A stretch of DNA of 64,000 nt. Source: Apoderus coryli. Its lineage: Eukaryota > Arthropoda > Insecta > Coleoptera > Attelabidae. Each line of letters starts with the position of its first letter. Position 1 is the first letter of the stretch. This document shows positions 1-11,077 of the stretch, in pieces. The position numbers and the translations under genes were made by a program. The notes under the pieces are model-generated. The model was not told the DNA's origin and made no database searches. It worked only from the letters and a program-made list of their open reading frames with translations. The stretch spans positions 5,648,260-5,712,259 of the forward strand of contig OU452205.1 of assembly GCA_911728435.2 (NCBI GenBank), written 5' to 3'.

Positions 1-420
1 AATTTGTTCTATTACGTGTCAGACAGCGCTCTTAAACAAAAACCCCTGTAAACTTTTTATATTCTCCGGTAGAGCGTTGTAATATTTTGAAACTGTATAG
101 GAAAATGACCGCTCAAACATTGATGTTGAGTCTAGCGGTGGCGTAATGACAGTTTTATGAGGAATATTCACATCATACACCGATCCCCGGAACTTCAATC
201 TTTCATATAAGTATTCCGCCTATTTCCATCTGATGATTTTTATTACTCAATATTAGTGAATGAAAATCCGATGTTGTTTCATTCTTAACCAGCCGATTTC
301 CTTAATTTTATTGCTAGCCTCTTTCACCCCTACGAATTCCACATACAAGCCGTGTGCCTGAATTCTGCATCAACTGAATCCTGTTCTCAGCAATTTTAGT
401 CAAACAAGGGCCATATATTA
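1..420 (-). mobile_element. Non-LTR retrotransposon remnant (RT ORF C-terminus)
   Basis: Read on the minus strand from about 420 to 1, this translates into the C-terminal tail typical of Jockey/CR1-type reverse transcriptase ORFs. The first part reads like RIQLMQNSGTRLVCGIRR and GWLRMKQH in a partly broken frame. An open frame from about 217 down to a stop near position 10 includes LKFRGSVYD and SKYYNALPENIKSLQGF. The family usually ends with a block of the type 'FNxLPxxIKxxxSLxxFK', which fits. The endonuclease and RT core are absent, so this is a 5'-truncated or window-truncated dead copy. Confidence 0.65.
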
Positions 421-1862
421 TATATTGTCAATAATATAATCCCTAGCTGATTGCGTTATCATACTATCTCGCCACGAGACAACTTGTGTTTATGTTTTCC
501 TTTCATTTAGTTTAAAAACATATTAGATACTGCCATTTCGTAATATAAATTTTACTGTTATACAAATAGTTGTTATAAACGTAAAATTATCTTTATTTTT
601 ACTTATTTTTACTAATTACTCACCTAACAGGATCTGTGGGGAAGCGAAAAAAATGTTTAGAGCAAGTGTACCGCTTATTGGGACAACAATTTGCAGCACA
701 CACATGTCTTCCCTGATTGTGCATTGTATTAATCATAAGATACGTTAATAAAAATAAAATCCTTTTAATTCTCACGAGCACTATAACAAAAACACAGAAT
801 TAGATTACAAACAATATTTATTTATTTCGTACACGCCGACAATGAACTATATATTGAACACAGGAGTGAACGGTATCTATCTACCTCAATGCGATTATTG
901 TGACGTTTTAACACATAATGGCGGCATGCGCGACGATATGCGGAGGACGGCTCGCAAGCGGAAAGTCAGAATACTGTATTATTTATTATACTGTGGTTTA
1001 GGTGCTTAAACGTTGAAAAAATTGGAAGTTATGGAAAAAAAATAGATATTTTTCATACTAAGGCACGTATAAACATTTTAAGAAATTACTTTTTTGTAGA
1101 TCATCATCAAAAAGACGCATAGAAATAAAATTAATAAATTTTTTGCAAAGTTACACACATTCAAAATGGGTTAAAAATCGTGGACTTTTTTAACACCCTA
1201 TATAAAAATGAATTTGACAGTTTTAAAATTTTTGAAAGTTAGGCGAAATTTTTCTTGCTCAAAAGCAATTGTCCATCACTTTCGATTAGTTACCTATACA
1301 GTGTGTCAAAAAAATATACCGACAAACATTAAGAAGTGATAGGGGACATCAAAACAAACATTTTTTGTTTAGTAAACATATATGTCCGCAAATGAGCCGT
1401 TTAGCATAAAAAAGACAAACTGTTTTGGTATTTTATATAAAATGTTTTGATAAATCTATGATCTATATCCTTGTTGTGCTTGCCACATTCCTTTTTTTAA
1501 CACTGATCAAATTCAACTTCAACTTTGATCAAAGTTGCTTATTTTGTCTAATAGCATCTTACACTTTGAATAAGCTTGTTGGTACGAGGCAAAAGAGATT
1601 TTAGTCCATTTATACTGACAATTATTTTAAAAACAACTATCGGACAAAGAAATAAAAATAAATAGGGAGTGTTCTTTTTTGGAGCCTTTTATGAAATTGA
1701 ATGTTTATTTTTCTTGTTAATATAGCTGGATCTTGCCAGTTACCAACAAGCTCGTAATGGACTGAGAGGGGGTTAACCCTAGTTTGAATATGTTAATTTA
1801 TCATGTATCGAACTGAAGTGACGAACCTTTTTGGACGATTATTTACTTATTTTATAAATTAG
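421..1862. other. AT-rich non-coding stretch, no gene seen
   Basis: There is no convincing ORF or domain on either strand. Because the exon at 1863 starts at a splice acceptor, at least the right part is intron of the BUB1-like gene. The text around 1290-1400 resembles anonymous transposon-derived intergenic DNA, but nothing in it is diagnostic. Confidence 0.5.
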
Positions 1863-4741
1863 GTGATTTCATGGACATTAGTACACCACCGGTAGAACCT
1901 CCTATAACAATGCAGAGTAGTCCCATTCGCAGTCCTATACGTAGAATACCAGAACCAGCAGTTGTTAGACCACTAGACAGAGTGCCAGCCGATCCATTCA
2001 GCCCCCATTTGATAAGTGAGTTACTGGAACGAGTGGCATTTCCAGGACCGCATAGTCAAGGGTATGTCCTGTGGAACGGAAATCCACGGCTCGTAGTGAA
2101 GAAGGAACCAATATATATAGGTAAATAATTAGACACCAGATATACATATTAAGTTAATTGTTTCGCTGAGAATCTCTTTTGCTCTTCTGAAGTACGCCAT
2201 TTTAGCTACGGACTTGGTTTCCTTGCAGTATGACAGATAGTCAGCGAGAGCTCCAAACATGATTCTTCAATTAGGGCGTTTAGTATTCTGTTGCAAAAGA
2301 TTCCTTACTATTAAATATTATTTTTAAGACTGTTTGTAAGCACAGTCTTGCCATTGCAAGAGAAACGACATTATGCTTCCTCATAGGCCTCTTGCACAAA
2401 ATACTACTAAATACTGGGATGGCGACAAAAGTTTGAAGGAGTTTATTTATCCGTCGAAATGAAGACTCAGGCAGCTGTTGGGCATTGGACTTACACTGGT
2501 CACTGTCATTTAAATCATCTACACGCCACTTGTTACTGCTATTAGATATCCGCTGAAGTAGGCATTCCACCTGTGCGGCTCACTAGTTTTGAACCTACCT
2601 GCCAAAAGCGATCTCTTCATATAGAACACTACTGAATCAACAAGAGGAAGTAGCCTGTCCCTAAGGATATCATCCATGTTGTGTTTTAAATTTCATAAGA
2701 TAATGAATGGGTTTGAAGAAAAGTTTTATTTTTAGGAAATGACAGATATACGATAGAAAGACAATTAGGAAAAGGTCAATTTGGGACGGTATTTAAAGCG
2801 CAGGATGTCATGACTGGTCGTACAGTAGCACTCAAGTATCAACGGCCACCGCACAAATGGGAATTTTACATTTGTAGAGAATTACAGGCCAGATTAGTGG
2901 ATCATCCACTCCGCGAGAAAATTATGGACATTTATATAGGATATTTTAGTAAGTTTTTACATTTTAAATCTTGACCTTGTGTGTAGCTTTGAATGAGAAA
3001 TATCAATGCATTGTGGCAGTTTGTGTCGTTTTTAAATTAAAGATCTCAACGTAGCACTGCACACAGAAAATGCGTTAATGTATACGGACTGAAGGAGATT
3101 TCTCCTATGTGCTACGGTAGTTCAGTTGGTTAGAACACCTGACCGGTAATCGGGAGATGTTGGGTTCGAGTCCCACTTGTGACACGGATTTTTTTTCTCA
3201 GTCCGTATAGAATATTAGTTTATTTCATGTTTCTATATTTATATTATACAGTGTCAACTAATTATGTTGAATAGATTTCTTTCTTTTATGTGTATAGGGA
3301 ATTTTTGTTAAAGTTCCATCCGGTTGAAAATAATTATCGTCCCGTATAATTTGGTTCTCAGGAAACAAACTACCGCGGGTTACTATTTCTGTTAAATTAT
3401 CATCTTTGGGAAATAGATATATTTATACACACATATCTTTACTAGTGTTATAAAAATTCAATAAGACTGGTTAACAACGTTGCCAAATTTACTTGCTCAT
3501 GGCTTGTCTAAAAAAGGCTGTGGTACAGTAGTTATTTCTCTGATGCACCCAATGTAGTCAAACTCAATTCACTCATAGTTAAAAACGTAATTGACTAGTC
3601 GTTAACGGCCAAGCTTAAAGTGAACATACGGGATAAGAATAAGGTAACAAAAAAAATGGTTTTATGATGTTTGGCACCTCATGCGATTGATAACTACGTT
3701 TACAAAGAATCTAAACCTTAGTTGGTCCTTATCTCAAGCCAACAAGTGTTAAAATATATCGCTATTCTTAAAATATTGTTACCTATTTTGGGTTCGCATT
3801 CAAAAAATACTATCTACTATTTTTGCTCGCCTCAACAAGACTTTTCACAAACTCAACTCATCCTGGCGAGTGCGCAGACCCTTATATAATTGTGCAGAAA
3901 AATCTTTCGCGTTACAACAATTAACCCAATGATCAAGAATATTCCAAAATAGAAAATTCTGGAAGAATAAACAATCAATAACCTTAGCAAAATTTACTTT
4001 GGGACTATTTTATAAGGTAAATTCGCTACAATATGTTCTTTTGGTTTTTGCAATATGGCTATTACCATTATTGTTGTTTTATTTCAATTTATATTTTCAG
4101 GTGACGCAACTTCAATTTTAGTTTCGGAGTATCGTCAAATGGGATCTCTTCTAGATGCAGCGAATACAGTGAAATCGAAAACAACAAAGAACATGAGTGA
4201 AAATTTATGCTTTTATTTCGTTCTAGAAATGTTGAACATTGTTCAAGCATTGCATCAAGTGCATGTTATCCATGCTGACATTAAACCTGACAATTTCCTT
4301 ATTTACATGACTAACGACAACACGTTAGGGCTACAACTAATTGATTTTGGATGTAGCATAGATATGACGTTTTTTCCACCTGGCGCAATGTTCACATGCC
4401 CAATAACCACTGAGGATTTTGTTTGTTGTGAAGTTAAAGATGGACGGCCATGGAGTTACCATACGGATCTGTTTTGTGTTGCAGCATCGGCGCATGTATT
4501 GTTATTTAGGGAGTACATTCAATTGAAGAAAAGTAATGGGTATTGGCATATAACGCAGAAATTGCCACGGTATTGCAAAGTTGATACTTGGAATACGTTT
4601 TTCAGTGACCTGTTGAACCAACAGGACTCTATAGCTGATATTACAAAGTTGCAAGATTTGTTTCAGATGAAAGTTAAAGAAGCCAGAGGTAAATTAGATC
4701 ACGATTTGAGGGCGTTAACGAATCTACTCATGAAACGATAG
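1863..4741 (+). CDS. Bub1: BUB1-type mitotic checkpoint serine/threonine kinase, C-terminal exons (5' part outside window)
   Basis: Three exons join in phase: 1863-2120, 2736-2948 and 4101-4741, about 370 codons. All splice sites are GT-AG. The middle exon carries the kinase N-lobe, with glycine loop GKGQFGTVF, VALKYQ with the ATP-binding lysine, and a helix with the partner glutamate in CRELQ. The last exon carries catalytic loop HADIKPDNF, the DFG motif in LIDFGCSIDM, and the BUB1-type tail. BUB1 acts at kinetochores in the spindle assembly checkpoint and phosphorylates histone H2A. HxDIKPDNF followed by D(F/L)GxSIDM is characteristic of BUB1/BUBR1 kinase domains. Catalytic residues look intact, which favours BUB1 over a pseudokinase BUBR1. 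The first exon starts at an acceptor (AG at 1861-1862), so N-terminal TPR/GLEBS exons should lie left of the window. The 1.15-kb last intron holds a tRNA-like repeat. Confidence 0.9.
2121..2735. other. BUB1 intron, no recognised content
   Basis: GT-AG intron between the linker exon and the kinase N-lobe exon. A 96-codon open frame on the minus strand (2280-2570) resembles no family I know and is probably fortuitous. Confidence 0.6.
3081..3209 (+). repeat. tRNA-like element inside a short inverted repeat (SINE or tRNA pseudogene)
   Basis: The core 3111-3183 folds like a tRNA. Box A is TAGTTCAGTTGG (3118-3129) and box B is GGTTCGAGTCC (3163-3173); both match the Pol III consensus. An eight-T run at 3189-3196 would serve as terminator. 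The anticodon stem CCTGA/TCGGG is sound and the loop presents GGT (threonine). However, position 33 is C instead of the invariant U, the acceptor stem has a C-A mismatch and several wobbles, and the T stem is imperfect, so a working tRNA gene is unlikely. The 12-bp arms TATACGGACTGA (3081-3092) and TCAGTCCGTATA (3198-3209) enclose the unit, which is odd for a tRNA. It lies in the last BUB1 intron, in the same orientation as the gene. Confidence 0.6.
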
Positions 4742-4976
4742 TTTGATTGTGTAAAAGACTTTGGATGTAAATAGGATCGTGCGAAAATGTCTGGGAAGAG
4801 GCTACAACTTTTATAACAATGTTTTTTGCCTAATGTATAGTAGAGTCGCATTAAATATGTTTATTCAGTACATTTTCCATTATGAACTGTTCTAGCTGAG
4901 CTGATTGGTAAGGTATTAGTTCGCTACGCGATAGGTGCGGTTTGCTAAAGCTTGTTTATCGTTAATTGTACTTTTT

Positions 4977-4982
4977 AATAAA
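4977..4982 (+). terminator. Poly(A) signal AATAAA of the BUB1-like gene
   Basis: This is a canonical hexamer about 235 nt beyond the BUB1 stop codon, on the sense strand, in AT-rich sequence. It is the likely 3' end signal of the transcript. Confidence 0.5.
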
Positions 4983-5778
4983 ACAATTATTTAAAATACA
5001 AAATCGTTTGTATTATCGATCATTTGTTAAATGGGAACATTTAACTGTGTGTTTCTGAGCTGTGTTATAAATAAAAATTAAAGTATATACAGGGTTTGCG
5101 CAGATGAAAAGAAAATCCTTTAACCGCACAGGATAAATAAATTTTAGAGATAATTTTGGCTGTTAAAGTGGGAATTTGGCAGTAACCATAATAATAGGCT
5201 TTTATCCTTAACTTCTTAGGATTTAATCGCTGAATTTTCACCAAAAAGGTCTTGGACAACCACCAAATTATACCATTGTACATGGTGGTCCAGTTTCGGA
5301 AGCGGAAACTTTAGATGCAGACAGAACCACAAGTATCATAAGCTATAGTCCTAAAATGCTTCGTTGCAAAGGTGTCAAAATTTTAAATTTAATATTTTTA
5401 AAACTACTTTAGATATTTAAATGAAATTTGACACCTTTGAATAGATACTTTGGATACATTTTTTACGTAAAAAATATTATTTAACTCCACCAGTGGAGTG
5501 CATACGGACACACATCTTCGCACATTTGAATGAAAAATATAGTATGGTACTGATTTTTTTAGAAGCAAAAATTTTTTCTTAGAATACTTGTTCAATTTAC
5601 AACACAAAAAGACTGTTTAATTTTTTTCGTTTGACACATCGATTGCAACTAAAAAAAATAGACAAAAACGAAAATAAGAAACTTAATTAGTGGTTTTCAA
5701 CAATATCAAAAAGCACTTTTTTCCCTATTTGTGGAAATTAAGGAGGTTAGCTGCTTTCAATGGCTGCCAAACATTAAC
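4983..5778. other. Intergenic AT-rich DNA, no gene seen
   Basis: Only short fortuitous open frames occur here, with no recognisable domain, RNA gene or repeat boundary before the Harbinger-like terminus at 5782. Confidence 0.5.
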
Positions 5779-6315
5779 TAAGGGCCGTATGCACCGACAT
5801 CATTTAATAATAAGAATGATAATAGCATTTATTGTCCAACAGCGAAGCCAACTACAGGACAAAATAATAATAATTCCAAAACGGTGAAACAACAAAAAAA
5901 TAAACTTAAATTAAATAAAAAGAAAACTAGCTCTTAATGGTAATACTAATCAGTAACATGAGACATGGCACAATCCATAATTTCTTTAACACTACACGAA
6001 AAAATATCACAATATTTACACATAAGATTGTAGTTTCTGGTACAAATAGAAATAGGAGATCTCAACATAAGATTTGTCCTAGCATAACCACAATAAAATG
6101 TTGTACTGGACCTTATATGCTGCCTTGAAACGTTGAAATTAATTCTTGAAAGCAAGTGGGAACAATCTATATTGGAGTGAACTAAATTGTAAAGAAATCG
6201 CAAAGAATTTATTTTCCTTCTAAGTTCAAGACTTGGTATCTCAAATCGATCTGTCATTAATTGGTAGTCAGCACTCCTTGGAGGATAATGACCATCCTCT
6301 TTATACATTAAGTAC

Positions 6316-6459
6316 TGTTGGAAGTTGTTATATTGCATCATATTGTATATAGTAAATAAATAGTGATAGTTGTCAGAATATAAATAAAACGTATAAGAGT
6401 TGTTAAAAGTTAATATATTATTTTACTTCATAAGGTTGTTCAACCACGCTCTGCTAACA
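6316..6459 (+). repeat. copia 5' LTR
   Basis: 144-bp long terminal repeat, TGTTGG...TAACA, with no difference from the 3' copy that I can see. It is short, like other insect copia LTRs. Confidence 0.9.
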
Positions 6460-6477
6460 GGTTATGGGTCCGCAACT
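6460..6477 (+). promoter_or_regulatory. copia primer-binding site
   Basis: GGTTATGGGTCCG starts directly after the 5' LTR. Its similarity to the Drosophila copia primer-binding site suggests priming from an internal half of initiator tRNA-Met; that assignment rests on family knowledge. Confidence 0.6.
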
Positions 6478-6617
6478 GTATTAGAAGTGTGAGTAGAAGA
6501 ATTGGAAGTTAATTAATCCACAAAAACTGTAAATTTTTCCGAAATTCTGAATTTAAGAAAAAATCTGACAGTATTTGACATATATCAAAAAAGTTAAAAA
6601 AAAAAAAATATTAAATA

Positions 6618-8681
6618 ATGTCTACTAACGAAGAATTGGAGGCTCAGATTGATATTTTAAGAAAGGAACTCGATAAACGAAAATCCACAACAATTATCTC
6701 AACCGCTGTAGGAGGTTTATCTGAAAATAAACACCTGGATGGTACAAATTACAATGATTGGAAGTTTTGGATGAAGAACTACTTAATAGACGCAGGTTTA
6801 TGGCACTGTATTGAACCTAAAGTCGGACAAAACATTGATGAAGATGTAGATCAACGAACTTTAGCAAAAATTAACTTATCGTTAAAGCCGTGTGCAGCTG
6901 CAGAAACAAAAAAAGCCAAAACAGCCAAAGAAGCATGGGATAATCTGAAAAAAGCTTACGAAAATAGTGGTATAGTACGTTTAGTTAGTTTATATTCAAG
7001 TCTTTTCAAAACTAATTTTGATTCCTGTTCCTCAATGCAAGAATATATTGATAAAATTATTCATATTGCTGAACAACTGGAAAATATTGGTGAACCGTTT
7101 AAAGACAATGTTGTTGGTGGTATTATTCTTGGTGGTCTTCCAGATGAATACAAACCTTTGATATTAGGAATTCAAGGCTCAAAGCAGACGACTAGTACCG
7201 ATTTTGTTAAAAATCTTTTACTGCAAGAAAATGTAAAAGGTTTAAGTAGCAAAAATACTACTGAAATTGCTTTCGCAAGTAAGAAATATCAAAAATTTAA
7301 TAAATCTGGACCTAGATGTTACAATTGTAATGGATATAATCACAAGGCCAACGAATGTCAGAAACCTAAGAAACCAATACGAGGTAACGTCAAAACCAAA
7401 CGATCAAATCAAGCGTTAACATGCAATGAATTCACTGAGAATCAAGGCTGGTACATAGATTCAGGAGCAACTTCACATTTTACAGGATCAAAAGACATAT
7501 TAGATCATTTTGAAGAATGTAAAAATCAGGAAATCGGAATTGCTAATGGAACGAAAATGCATTGTACTGGATATGGTAATATTGAAATTCAGCTGAAAAA
7601 TGAAAATTTCATAACCATCAAAAATGTTACACATGCACCAGGCTTGGCAATGAATCTTTTGTCTGTAAGTAAAATAACCAAAAATGGTCGAACTGTTATT
7701 TTCGATTCAGAATTTGGATGTCGCATTACAAATAAGAAAATTAAGTTAGATACAGAGAATATCATTTGCACTGCCACTGAAACAAATGGTATGTACAAAC
7801 TGGATGTAGCAGAATTATTAGTAAATACAGTAAGGACTTTAAAATCTCAAGAAATTTGGCATCGTCGCTTAGGTCATTTGAACAATGTATCCATGAAGCT
7901 ACTGAAGAATAAATTAGCAACTGGAATTAGTTTCAATAACGACGATTTTTCCAAATGTGAAGCATGCATTAAGGGTAAAATACATCGAAAACCATTTAAT
8001 AAAGCTAGTTGCCAACGCGCAAAAGAACCACTAGAATTGGTACATTCTGATGTCTGCGGTCCCTTGCAAGCTCAGTCAATCGGTGGAGCCAAGTACTTCT
8101 TGACGTTTACTGACGATTTTACCAGAAAAACTGAAGTTTATTTTCTTCAAACAAAAAACGAAGTAACTGAAAAGTTTATGGAGTATAAAGCATACGTTGA
8201 AAATGAAACCAAAAAGAAAATAAGATGCCTACATACCGATAATGGTACTGAATATGTCAACAGTCAGTTATTGGGTATACTTAAAAAAGCTGGAATAAAA
8301 CATCAAAAAACTATGGCATATACTCCACAACAGAATGGTGTAGCAGAAAGGCTAAATCGTACCCTAATGGAAACTGCAAGAAGCATGTTAATAGATGCAG
8401 AGCTTGGAAACTGTTTTTGGGCTGAAGCTATATCCACAGCAGTTTACCTAAAAAATCGATCCCCAACAAAAGCTCTTGCAAATTGCACTCCAGAGGAAGC
8501 GTGGACAGGTGAGAAACCAAATTTATCACATCTACACATTTTTGGATGCAAAGCCTTGGTACACATTCCCAAAGAAAAAAGAAGAAAATTAGATAGAAAG
8601 CTGAGGAATATATATTTGTCGGTTATACAGAACATACAAAAGGATTTCGTTTTATACATCCAATTACACGCAAAATTCTGA
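6618..8681 (+). CDS. copia Gag-protease-integrase (first part of polyprotein, ends at a frame break)
   Basis: 687-codon frame. It starts with a coiled Gag segment, then a UBN2-like Gag region. The CCHC zinc knuckle CYNCNGYNHKANEC lies near residue 234 and the protease site YIDSGATSHF near residue 281. Integrase follows, with its HHCC zinc finger (HRRLGH...CEAC) near 415-455, then the catalytic DDE region (HSDVCGP, TDNGTEY, GVAERLNRTL). In copia, all products are made as one Gag-Pol polyprotein. Here the frame changes near 8596-8605, in an A-rich stretch after the integrase core. The last ~27 residues are therefore out-of-frame, and downstream RT lies in a different frame. The element's own sequence shows the offset; whether this is a mutation or an assembly error cannot be told. 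Confidence 0.88.
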   Translation: MSTNEELEAQIDILRKELDKRKSTTIISTAVGGLSENKHLDGTNYNDWKFWMKNYLIDAGLWHCIEPKVGQNIDEDVDQRTLAKINLSLKPCAAAETKKAKTAKEAWDNLKKAYENSGIVRLVSLYSSLFKTNFDSCSSMQEYIDKIIHIAEQLENIGEPFKDNVVGGIILGGLPDEYKPLILGIQGSKQTTSTDFVKNLLLQENVKGLSSKNTTEIAFASKKYQKFNKSGPRCYNCNGYNHKANECQKPKKPIRGNVKTKRSNQALTCNEFTENQGWYIDSGATSHFTGSKDILDHFEECKNQEIGIANGTKMHCTGYGNIEIQLKNENFITIKNVTHAPGLAMNLLSVSKITKNGRTVIFDSEFGCRITNKKIKLDTENIICTATETNGMYKLDVAELLVNTVRTLKSQEIWHRRLGHLNNVSMKLLKNKLATGISFNNDDFSKCEACIKGKIHRKPFNKASCQRAKEPLELVHSDVCGPLQAQSIGGAKYFLTFTDDFTRKTEVYFLQTKNEVTEKFMEYKAYVENETKKKIRCLHTDNGTEYVNSQLLGILKKAGIKHQKTMAYTPQQNGVAERLNRTLMETARSMLIDAELGNCFWAEAISTAVYLKNRSPTKALANCTPEEAWTGEKPNLSHLHIFGCKALVHIPKEKRRKLDRKLRNIYLSVIQNIQKDFVLYIQLHAKF

Positions 8682-10603
8682 TATCACGTGATGCTGAATT
8701 CTTCGAAAACCAATCATTAAATAAAAATACTAATGAAGAATATTACAATAATATATTTCCGGTTCCAATGTCTGAAAATCAGTGCAATGACCATCAACAG
8801 CAGTTAGAAATCACAGAAACTGTTGTTGAAGTGGGGGAGGAATTGCCTACAGAATTTGAAACAAAAAAAATAATTATTGAACCTGTGGAAGAAGTTTTTG
8901 AAGAAACATCGAACGAATTAGGCGAAGTTGAGGATATTTTAAAAGAAAACGAAAGAGATGAAAATCAAGAAAACCAGATCAGAAAATCAAATCGTGTTCA
9001 TGTGCCAAACAAAAATATTTTTAACTCAGATTTTATATGTCAAGCTGCGTTCGAATCATTCTCGCTCGATCCAAATACGATGGATGAAGCTTTATTGGGG
9101 ACAAATGCAAGTGAATGGCATAAAGCAATGAACGAGGAAATGGAAGCACATAAAAGGAATAACACTTGGGAAATCTGTGAACTTCCTTCCGGCAAGAAAC
9201 CTGTAAAAAGTAAATGGACTTTTAAAACCAAATTTACAAAAACTGGTGAAATAGATCGCTATAAAGCACGATTGGTAGCAAAAGGTTATTCACAAGTTTC
9301 AGGCATTGATTACGAAGAAACATATTCTCCGGTAATTAGGTACAGTTCCATCAGACTTCTTCTCGCACTAGCCGCCAAATACGATTGGGAAATCGATCAG
9401 ATGGACGTTGTCACCGCTTTTCTACACCCAAAGCTTGATGAAGAAATATATATGGAACTACCTGATGGAAGAATTTGTAGATTATTAAAAACTCTTTATG
9501 GCCTAAAGCAGTCAAGTCGGATGTGGAACAAAGAACTGGACTCAGCCATAAAAGAACTAGGTTTTAAGCAATCAATGTACGACCCATGTGTTTATTCTAG
9601 AAGAAAAAATGGTAAAGATATAGTTTTAGCAATATACGTAGATGACATTTTAATATTTTCAAATGATATATATGAAAAAAATAATCTTAAAATGATGTTA
9701 ATGAAACGTTTTAAGATGAAAGATTTTGGAGAAGCACATTATTGCCTTGGTATGAGAATCACTCGAGATAGAAGAAAAAAGACCATTACTCTTGACCAAG
9801 AAAAATATATTACGGATATTCTTACCCGTTTCAACATGTCAAATTGTAATGGAATATCCACTCCTTTGGATATAAACCAAGCATTTACCAAAGATGGACA
9901 ACCTAAGACAAATGCTGAAAAGAAAGAAATGTCAAAGTTTCCCTATCAAGAGGCAATCGGATGCATTATGTACGCAGCACAATGTACTCGCCCAGACATA
10001 GCTTATTCAGTGGGGGTGCTTTCACGATTCAATCAAAATCCTGGCAAAGTTCATTGGGCAGCAGTCAAACGAATCTTCCGTTATTTAAAAAACACCGTAA
10101 ATTTCAAGTTACAATTTAATCAATGTTTAGAAGATATTTGTGGTTATTGTGACTCTGATTGGGCCGGTGATCAAGATGATAGGAAGTCTACAGCGGCATA
10201 TGTTTTCCTGCTTGGTGGAGGTGCCGTCAGTTGGGCGTCAAAGAAACAAACTACAGTCGCACTATCAACGACAGAAGCCGAATATATGGCTTTAAGTTTC
10301 GCTACACAGGAAGCTATATTTTTAAAGAATCTTATTAATGAAATCATACCAGATAGTTTGAATTTCATAAAAATATACTGCGATAATAAAGGAGCGATTG
10401 ATTTAAGTAAAAATGCAGGATACAGACCAAGAAGCAAGCACATCGATATAAAACACCATTTTGTACGGGAGATGCAAAACCGTGGTGAAATTCAAGTTCA
10501 GAGTATTTCTACAAAAGATATGGTAGCAGATGCACTCACAAAAGGGATATCTAACGAAAAACTAAAAGAAATCTGTAGAAAGATGGGTCTTGCAGCAACA
10601 TAA
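8605..10603 (+). CDS. copia reverse transcriptase-RNase H (second part of polyprotein)
   Basis: This frame is open from the frame break through the stop at 10601-10603; its first internal ATG is at 8768. It begins with the variable acidic linker between integrase and RT, then KSKWTFKTKF and RLVAKGY of the copia RT fingers. RT motifs follow: MDVVTAFLHPKLDEEIYMELP region, LYGLKQSSRMW and catalytic YVDDI. The C-terminal RNase H has CDSDWAGDQDDRKST and STTEAEYMAL. Catalytic aspartates are present, so the domain itself looks intact. It would need frameshifting, or a parent without the break, to be made as part of Gag-Pol. Confidence 0.88.
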
Positions 10604-10604
10604 C

Positions 10605-10613
10605 AAGTGGGGG
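10605..10613 (+). promoter_or_regulatory. copia polypurine tract
   Basis: AAGTGGGGG lies immediately before the 3' LTR and just after the RNase H stop codon. This is the expected site of plus-strand priming. Confidence 0.6.
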
Positions 10614-10757
10614 TGTTGGAAGTTGTTATATTGCATCATATTGTATATAGTAAATAAATAGTGATAGTTGTCAGAATATAAATAAAACGTATAAGAGTTG
10701 TTAAAAGTTAATATATTATTTTACTTCATAAGGTTGTTCAACCACGCTCTGCTAACA
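10614..10757 (+). repeat. copia 3' LTR
   Basis: 144-bp repeat apparently identical to the 5' LTR, followed by the AGTAC duplication at 10758-10762. Confidence 0.9.
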
Positions 10758-11077
10758 AGTACTTCAAAAATCTACGTTGCACTTTTTCGACCGTATTTTG
10801 ATGAGTCACATAATATGGATACCATATCAGTGACCCATATTCCAGTTTAGAGCGCACGTAGCTAAAGTACAGCGTTCTAAGGGTATCTGTGTTTCTAAAT
10901 CCCCTGCAATTCCTAACCAGAAAACCGTATGTCCTACCTGCCTCTAGTGTCTTATAATTGATATGCCCAGCAAACGTAAATTTCGAATCAAATATAATTC
11001 CTAAATCAGTGACAGATTCAATCTAATTAGATATACCTCTAATCCGGATTAAATGATGTCGCTGCATACGGCCCTAA

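Larger units (their letters stand above)
6316..10757 (+). mobile_element. Full-length Ty1/copia LTR retrotransposon, young insertion
   Basis: Two 144-bp direct LTRs (6316-6459 and 10614-10757) begin TGTTGG, end TAACA and look identical base for base. They are bracketed by the 5-bp target duplication AGTAC (6311-6315 and 10758-10762). A primer-binding site starting GGTTATGGGTC abuts the 5' LTR, as in Drosophila copia, which primes from an internal half of initiator tRNA-Met. A polypurine tract AAGTGGGGG abuts the 3' LTR. The internal region encodes Gag, protease, integrase, RT and RNase H in the copia order. Identical LTRs imply very recent insertion, although the polyprotein carries a frame break. 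Confidence 0.92.
5815..11030 (-). mobile_element. Jockey/CR1-like non-LTR retrotransposon fragment, split by copia
   Basis: On the minus strand the reverse-transcriptase C-terminal region reads through two pieces. The 5' piece (about 11030-10758) includes SYVRSKLEYGSLIWYP and VEKVQRRFLKY. The 3' piece (6315-about 5946) continues with the PRSADYQLMTDRF and INFNVSRQHIRSSTTF blocks, typical of Jockey-type ORF ends. Removing the copia element and one copy of its AGTAC duplication restores one continuous frame across the junction. The 3' UTR runs to about 5815 and ends in ATT-rich tail repeats; a related 3' UTR occurs at 37175-37240. The 5' part of the element is missing. Confidence 0.7.
5779..11077. 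mobile_element. Harbinger-like DNA element (MITE) with TAA target duplication, hosting nested insertions
   Basis: The left end, starting GGGCCGTATGCACCGACATC (5782 onward), and the inverted right end (through 11074) match for about 26 bp with one mismatch. Each end is flanked by the trinucleotide TAA (5779-5781 and 11075-11077). A 3-bp TWA target duplication with a GGG/GGC-type terminus is characteristic of PIF/Harbinger elements. The right end retains an AT-rich internal sequence with TAATCCGGATTA. No transposase is visible. The interior is a non-LTR fragment that is itself split by copia, so the original element was probably a short MITE. Confidence 0.6.

Noticed and set aside
2280..2570. 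96-codon minus-strand frame in a BUB1 intron
   Set aside because: No domain, no splice or promoter context, and composition of random intronic DNA.
3111..3183. Functional tRNA-Thr(GGT) gene
   Set aside because: C at position 33, mismatched acceptor stem and enclosing inverted repeats argue against a working tRNA.
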